Origin: an uncultured Eubacteriales bacterium
Lineage (GTDB): Bacteria > Bacillota > Clostridia > Oscillospirales > Oscillospiraceae
Direction of reading: 5' to 3'
Assembly (NCBI GenBank): GCA_900551495.1
Contig: URWG01000074.1
Coordinates: forward strand, 1 to 8,726
Length of the DNA: 8,726 bases
Below are positions 5,540 through 8,726 of this stretch, in pieces (the stretch's first letter is position 1; each line of letters opens with the position of its first letter). A program made the translations under genes and the position numbers. Below the pieces are notes generated by a model. That model saw only the letters and a program-made list of their open reading frames with translations. It had not been told where the DNA came from and searched no databases.

Positions 5540-6325
5540 TCAAAGCTCCTGCGGCTCCATCGCGCGGTGCAGCGTATCGGTGATCGCGCCGCGGAAGGCA
5601 CGGTCCGCATGGGTGTGGACGGTATTCAGCGCACCGGCGGAGTGCTTCATCTCAATCTTGCCCGTCATGAAGATGTCATTGTCCAGAATGAAGCGGACCT
5701 CCTTATCCTCGACGTTGTTGCGCTTTATCATCCCGGGACCGCAGTGCAGCTTCAGCTTGCAGCCGCCGGGCAGGGACAGCTCCGCCTCCTGCGTGATGCG
5801 GGCAAAGGCGCGTTCGTTGACGTCCTCGTCCGCCATAACGCCCAAGTAGCTCGGCTCGATCAGCTCGGCAAAGGGCGTATCCTCCAGCCCGAGCGCCTTG
5901 CGGGAGAAGGCGTTGATATACCGCAGCCCGATGCGCTCAAAATACGCGGGCTTGTAGACCTTGATAAAGTGCGCCAGTACCTCGTCGAGCCGCCGTGCGA
6001 ACTCCTCCCATACCGTATAGGCAGGCGTGGCAAGGGCGATAAAGCCGTTGGTCATGTTCACCTTCCACCGACCGTCGGCGGAGAGAAACTGGTAATTGAT
6101 GACGTCGGGCTGCTCCTCTAACTTCATATTGCCCGGCTGACCGAGCACCTTGGGGGGGAGCTTTTCAACGTTACGGGTGTACTGCGGATAGCTGCCGCGG
6201 ATCAGGTCCTGAAACTCCGCCGGCTCCCGCGCCGAGATGGACAGAATCAAGGGAAAGCGAAGCTGGCAAATGACCTCCAGCAGCTGCGGTTTACGATATT
6301 GTACGCGCTCTGTTTCCGAAAACAT
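5540..6325 (-). CDS. TIGR04255 family protein (function unknown)
   Basis: This 261-residue soluble protein has no signal peptide or membrane segment. Its N-terminus, with KPQLLEVICQLRFP near 12-25 followed by FQDLIRGSYPQY near 38-49, is the recognisable opening of the sporadically distributed TIGR04255 family. The middle has an aromatic- and charge-rich stretch (WEEFARRLDEVLAHFIKVYKP) followed by YFERIGLRYINAF, also typical. No catalytic motif is apparent and no biochemical role is established to my knowledge. AAAGGAG (6340-6334) lies 8 nt before the ATG, and a good promoter lies just upstream. It is the first gene of a two-gene operon with the membrane metallopeptidase. Joint function is plausible but unproven. 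The family call is by recognition of the N-terminal pattern. Confidence 0.78.
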   Translation of the reverse strand: MFSETERVQYRKPQLLEVICQLRFPLILSISAREPAEFQDLIRGSYPQYTRNVEKLPPKVLGQPGNMKLEEQPDVINYQFLSADGRWKVNMTNGFIALATPAYTVWEEFARRLDEVLAHFIKVYKPAYFERIGLRYINAFSRKALGLEDTPFAELIEPSYLGVMADEDVNERAFARITQEAELSLPGGCKLKLHCGPGMIKRNNVEDKEVRFILDNDIFMTGKIEMKHSAGALNTVHTHADRAFRGAITDTLHRAMEPQEL

Positions 6326-6372
6326 AGTCTGCGCTCCTTTCCGAATTGTCGGCTGTACATACTTACGGAAAG

Positions 6373-6401
6373 ATTATATCATAATCGCGCAAGGGTTGCA
6401 A
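6373..6401 (-). promoter_or_regulatory. Predicted promoter of the TIGR04255/metallopeptidase operon
   Basis: On the minus strand TTGCAA (6401-6396) and a perfect TATAAT (6378-6373) are exactly 17 bp apart. The predicted start is near 6366, about 40 nt before the ATG at 6325. The -35 box lies only 7 nt beyond the stop of the DUF308 gene, so that gene and this operon are adjacent but separately startable. Confidence 0.75.
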
Positions 6402-6408
6402 CGATTTT

Positions 6409-6999
6409 TCACTCGTCGTCGATCGGATCGACGACGATCTCATCCGGCATCTGATTGCGGACGATCTTCACCGCCGTGAGCATCGTGCTCAGGTTCAGAA
6501 TGCCGTCCCAAATCAGCGAAACGCCCAAAAGAACGGTCAGCGCATTCAGACTTTCGCTCGGGCGCAGCAGGAGCAGTAGCCCGAAAACGCCCGTCAAAAT
6601 CGCCGCAAGCAGAATCAGCCACCACTTGCGGATGCCGAAGGGCTTGGCGTCCATGGCGATCTGAATTTTGAACAGTCCGTCGGCGAGAATCAGAATTCCC
6701 AGTACGGTGCAGAAGGCGGAGAGCATATCCTGCGTGTGCAGAAACAGGCTCAAGCCGAGCACCAGCATCACAATGCCGGAGGCAAGGTCGTTTTGAAACG
6801 CCAGCCGGAACAGGTCGCGCGAAAAATAGCCCACCAGCTTGATCGCGCCGAACACGACCAGCGTAATGCCGCAGAGAATTCCCATCACGCGGACGGAAAC
6901 GGTCGGAAACAGCAGCAGCAGCGTCCCCAGCAGGCACAAAATAACGGAAATAACGATATAGCCGATCTTCGCGATCCGCATCGGCGTAACAGAGCGCAT
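6409..6999 (-). CDS. DUF308/HdeD-like six-helix membrane protein
   Basis: The 196-residue protein has six predicted membrane helices at about 9-30, 36-58, 70-88, 92-113, 125-146 and 152-173. They form two similar three-helix halves, each with a glycine-rich GILCGITLVVFGAIKL or LGVSLIWDGILNL-like segment. This is the pattern of the DUF308 (HdeD) family. HdeD in E. coli is linked to acid resistance; for Firmicute members no role is established. The C-terminus is soluble and acidic (DEIVVDPIDDE). AGGAGG (7012-7007) lies 7 nt before the ATG; an inner ATG at residue 7 lacks such a site. A TATACT at 7048-7043 on the minus strand could be its -10 box, but no -35 box is well placed. No clear terminator follows, so some readthrough into the TIGR04255 operon 83 nt on is possible. 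Confidence 0.85.
   Translation of the reverse strand: MRSVTPMRIAKIGYIVISVILCLLGTLLLLFPTVSVRVMGILCGITLVVFGAIKLVGYFSRDLFRLAFQNDLASGIVMLVLGLSLFLHTQDMLSAFCTVLGILILADGLFKIQIAMDAKPFGIRKWWLILLAAILTGVFGLLLLLRPSESLNALTVLLGVSLIWDGILNLSTMLTAVKIVRNQMPDEIVVDPIDDE
6414..6436. repeat. Perfect 23-bp palindrome in the 3' end of the DUF308 gene
   Basis: CGTCGTCGATC (6414-6424) and GATCGACGACG (6426-6436) are exact inverted copies around a single G. The DNA encodes the acidic VVDPIDDE tail of the DUF308 protein, so repeated Asp and Val codons partly explain the symmetry. It lies 12 bp upstream of the -35 box of the next operon, a position where an activator or repressor could bind. No T-run follows, so it is not a terminator. 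Confidence 0.4.
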
Positions 7000-7174
7000 A
7001 TGGCTCCCTCCTTTTCGGACGGTACCCCATCCTTTTGGGGACAGTATACCGCCGCCGCGCCGTCATTACTACGGTCAAGATGCCGCCGTTGTTGCCATTT
7101 TGGGCAGACGGGCGCGCTTGTCCGAATTTTGCGCGACTGTCGGAAAAAAGTTTGAAAACAGTATGCCCCGCCCC

Positions 7175-7203
7175 TTGCAAACCAACCGCAATTCTGCTAT
7201 ATT
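7175..7203 (+). promoter_or_regulatory. Predicted promoter of the decarboxylase beta/gamma operon
   Basis: TTGCAA (7175-7180) and TATATT (7198-7203) are exactly 17 bp apart. The predicted start is near 7210, leaving a leader of about 42 nt. A 10-bp palindrome, TTTGCGCAAA (7213-7222), sits just after the predicted start and could be a small operator; this is speculative. Confidence 0.65.
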
Positions 7204-7251
7204 GCGAATGTATTTGCGCAAAAATCGCGCGGAAAAATGAGGGAGGGACCA

Positions 7252-8355
7252 ATGGAAGAATTATTCTCCAATCTGTCGAATCTGGCTTGGCAGCAGGTCG
7301 TGATGTGGCTGCTGGGCGGCGTGCTGATCTTTCTTGCGATCAAGAAGGACATGGAGCCGGCGCTGCTCCTGCCGATGGGCTTCGGCGCGATTCTTGTGAA
7401 TCTGCCCGGCGCCGATCTCGGTATCCTTCAGCTCCTCTACGACAAGGGTATCGCCAATGAGCTGTTCCCGCTGGTGCTGTTTATCGGCATCGGCGCGATG
7501 ATCGACTTCGGACCGCTGCTGTCGAACCCGAAGCTGATGATTTTCGGCGCGGCGGCGCAATTCGGCATTTTCTTTACGTTTTTTATCGCAAGCCTCTGCG
7601 GCTTTGACATTCGCGACGCGGCTTCCATTGCCATCATCGGCGCCGCGGACGGTCCGACCTCCATCGTGGTGGCAAACGCGCTCGAAAGCGGCTATATCGG
7701 CGCCATCACCGTTGCGGCATACTCTTACATGGCGCTCGTGCCGATCGTGCAGCCGCCGGTCATCAAGCTGCTCACGACGAAGCAGGAACGCCTGATCCGT
7801 ATGCCCTATCATCCCCACGCCGTCTCAAGGGCGACGAAGATCCTGTTCCCGATTCTGATTACGATCATTACCGGTGTCTTTGCGCCGAAGGCGGTCGCGC
7901 TGGTCGGCTTTTTGATGTTCGGCAACCTCATCCGCGAGTGCGGCGTGCTGGATTCCCTGTCCGAGACGGCGCAGAAGGTGCTTGCCAACCTGATTACCAT
8001 CTTCCTCGGCATCTCCATCGCGGCGAACATGGGCGCCGACCGCTTCCTGCGCGGCGAGACGCTGCTGATTATGGGGCTGGGACTGGTCGCCTTCATCTTT
8101 GACACGGCGGGCGGCGTGCTGGTCGCGAAGCTCATCAACCTCTTCCTGCCGAAGTCGAAGAAGATCAACCCGATGATCGGCGCGGCGGGCATTTCCGCCT
8201 TCCCGATGTCCTCCCGCGTCATCCACAAGATGGGTCTGAAGGAGGACCCGCAGAACTTCCTGCTCATGCACACCGTCGCCGTGAACGTCTCGGGGCAGAT
8301 CGCCTCCGTGATTGCGGGCGGACTGATCATGAGCCTCGTATTCCGATTTGCTTAA
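7252..8355 (+). CDS. Na+-translocating decarboxylase beta subunit (OadB/GcdB/MmdB family)
   Basis: This 367-residue, highly hydrophobic protein is the membrane subunit that decarboxylates carboxybiotin and pumps Na+ out of the cell. MIDFGPLL (83-90) and the signature IGAADGPTS (129-137) are present. Against Klebsiella OadB, spacing places every residue known to matter: Asp203 at Asp133, Tyr229 at Tyr159, Asn373, Gly377, Ser382 and Arg389 at Asn306, Gly310, Ser315 and Arg322 (in NPMIGAAGISAFPMSSR). A working Na+ path is therefore likely. The late MGPNVAG motif of OadB reads VAVNVSG here. The family cannot tell oxaloacetate, glutaconyl-CoA and methylmalonyl-CoA systems apart. ATG 7252 is chosen because GGGAGGG at 7241-7247 precedes it; an in-frame ATG at 7237 would lie before that site. 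The next gene starts 13 nt after the stop; no alpha or biotin-carrier subunit is in view. Confidence 0.95.
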   Translation: MEELFSNLSNLAWQQVVMWLLGGVLIFLAIKKDMEPALLLPMGFGAILVNLPGADLGILQLLYDKGIANELFPLVLFIGIGAMIDFGPLLSNPKLMIFGAAAQFGIFFTFFIASLCGFDIRDAASIAIIGAADGPTSIVVANALESGYIGAITVAAYSYMALVPIVQPPVIKLLTTKQERLIRMPYHPHAVSRATKILFPILITIITGVFAPKAVALVGFLMFGNLIRECGVLDSLSETAQKVLANLITIFLGISIAANMGADRFLRGETLLIMGLGLVAFIFDTAGGVLVAKLINLFLPKSKKINPMIGAAGISAFPMSSRVIHKMGLKEDPQNFLLMHTVAVNVSGQIASVIAGGLIMSLVFRFA

Positions 8356-8368
8356 GGAGGGGCTTGGA

Positions 8369-8557
8369 ATGAAGCTGTTGACTGCGCTTTCCGTACTGGC
8401 TGCCGAGGCGGGCACGATCCCCGACCGCCCCGCAACGACCGAGGAATCCCTGCGGCTGATGGGTATCGGCTGGGGCAGCATTTTCATCGTGATCGCAATC
8501 CTGATCGTGCTGGTGCTGATCCTGAACGCCGCCTGCCGCAACCGTCAAACCAAATAG
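8369..8557 (+). CDS. Small single-helix membrane protein, OadG-like decarboxylase gamma/delta subunit
   Basis: The 62-residue peptide has a weakly hydrophobic start (MKLLTALSVLAAEAG), a polar stretch to about residue 30, and one strong membrane helix at about 33-54 (GIGWGSIFIVIAILIVLVLIL), then a short basic tail. The ESLRLMGIGWGSIFIVIAIL opening of the helix resembles OadG/MmdD subunits, which anchor the soluble carboxyltransferase to the beta subunit. The usual long Pro/Ala-rich C-terminal linker with zinc-binding residues is missing, so it is a minimal form. AAGGAGG (8354-8360) overlaps the beta-subunit stop and lies 8 nt before this ATG, so the two genes form one operon. The TTG at 8348 is in frame but has no ribosome site. 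The call rests on context plus the helix pattern, not on catalytic residues. Confidence 0.65.
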   Translation: MKLLTALSVLAAEAGTIPDRPATTEESLRLMGIGWGSIFIVIAILIVLVLILNAACRNRQTK

Positions 8558-8565
8558 AGTTTCAC

Positions 8566-8726
8566 TCATAGCTTCCCCATTCCGCAGGGATAGGCGCTCT
8601 GCGCTGTCTGCCGCTCTTTTGTTACGACCTGATAAAAGCTGTATCCGCCGGAGAGATGGGCACAAGAGAAGCCGTACTGCGTCAAAAGCCGGCAGGCCAG
8701 ATAACTGCGAAGCCCTGTCTGGCAAT
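8566..8726 (-). CDS. Partial: C-terminal rhodanese domain, probably a CoA-disulfide-reductase-like flavoprotein
   Basis: Only the last 53 residues are in the window; the frame is open at the right edge and ends at TGA 8568-8566. The first residues, CQTGLRSYLACRLLTQYGF, form the rhodanese active-site loop with its catalytic cysteine and the following helix; HLSGGYSFYQ is the typical closing turn. This form (C-x-x-G-x-R-S-Y-x-A-x-R) is common in the C-terminal rhodanese domain of pyridine-nucleotide-disulfide oxidoreductases such as CoA-disulfide reductases. A stand-alone rhodanese is the alternative. The tail QTAQSAYPCGMGKL adds another cysteine. It converges on the OadG-like gene with only 8 nt between the two stops and no clear terminator. 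Confidence 0.75.
   Translation of the reverse strand, partial: CQTGLRSYLACRLLTQYGFSCAHLSGGYSFYQVVTKERQTAQSAYPCGMGKL

Noticed and set aside
4760..6121. A 453-codon open frame on the plus strand opposite the metallopeptidase and TIGR04255 genes
   Set aside because: It spans two well-supported minus-strand genes and their junction, is rich in His/Arg/Gln/Asp as antisense frames of GC-rich genes are, and has no recognisable motif.

Overview
The window looks like a chromosomal segment of a GC-rich, probably anaerobic Firmicute of the Clostridia (an Oscillospiraceae/Ruminococcaceae-like gut bacterium). This is inferred from strong GGAGG-type ribosome sites, sigma-A-like promoters, a sodium-pumping decarboxylase subunit, a YugP-type membrane peptidase and several small palindromic intergenic repeats. 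No phage, IS element, CRISPR array, tRNA or rRNA was seen. Taxonomy is an inference.

Layout. (1) 2-628 (+): the 3' end of an aldo/keto reductase frame that runs without a stop into the C-terminal part of a DprA/SLOG-like protein, a probable deletion chimera. (2) 739-2580 (+): glmS, with its own promoter and a perfect 11-bp inverted repeat that covers the predicted start of transcription and the ribosome site; there is no room for a glmS ribozyme. (3) 2581-2846: two different palindromic repeats side by side, then a strong terminator between convergent genes. (4) 4351-2847 (-): a translationally coupled pair, a small PII-like protein followed by a CPA2-type cation:proton antiporter that has no cytosolic RCK domain. 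(5) 4352-4789: non-coding, with a third palindromic repeat, a strong bidirectional terminator and a further hairpin. (6) 6325-4790 (-): a TIGR04255-family protein and a YugP-like membrane zinc metallopeptidase, 15 nt apart, behind a good promoter. (7) 6999-6409 (-): a DUF308/HdeD-like six-helix membrane protein. (8) 7252-8557 (+): the beta subunit of a Na+-translocating decarboxylase with all known key residues, followed by a 62-residue gamma/delta-like membrane peptide. (9) 8726-8566 (-): the C-terminal end of a rhodanese domain, probably from a CoA-disulfide-reductase-type flavoprotein, cut by the window edge.

How they work together. Most units are independent, each with its own promoter or terminator. 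Two functional pairs stand out: the PII-like/antiporter pair, where the soluble protein is a candidate ligand-responsive gate for the transporter, and the decarboxylase beta/gamma pair, which would need a carboxyltransferase and biotin carrier encoded elsewhere. Both may affect the Na+/H+ balance of the cell. The most unusual items are the PII-antiporter coupling, the chimeric first gene, the palindrome at the glmS start and the TIGR04255-metallopeptidase operon.
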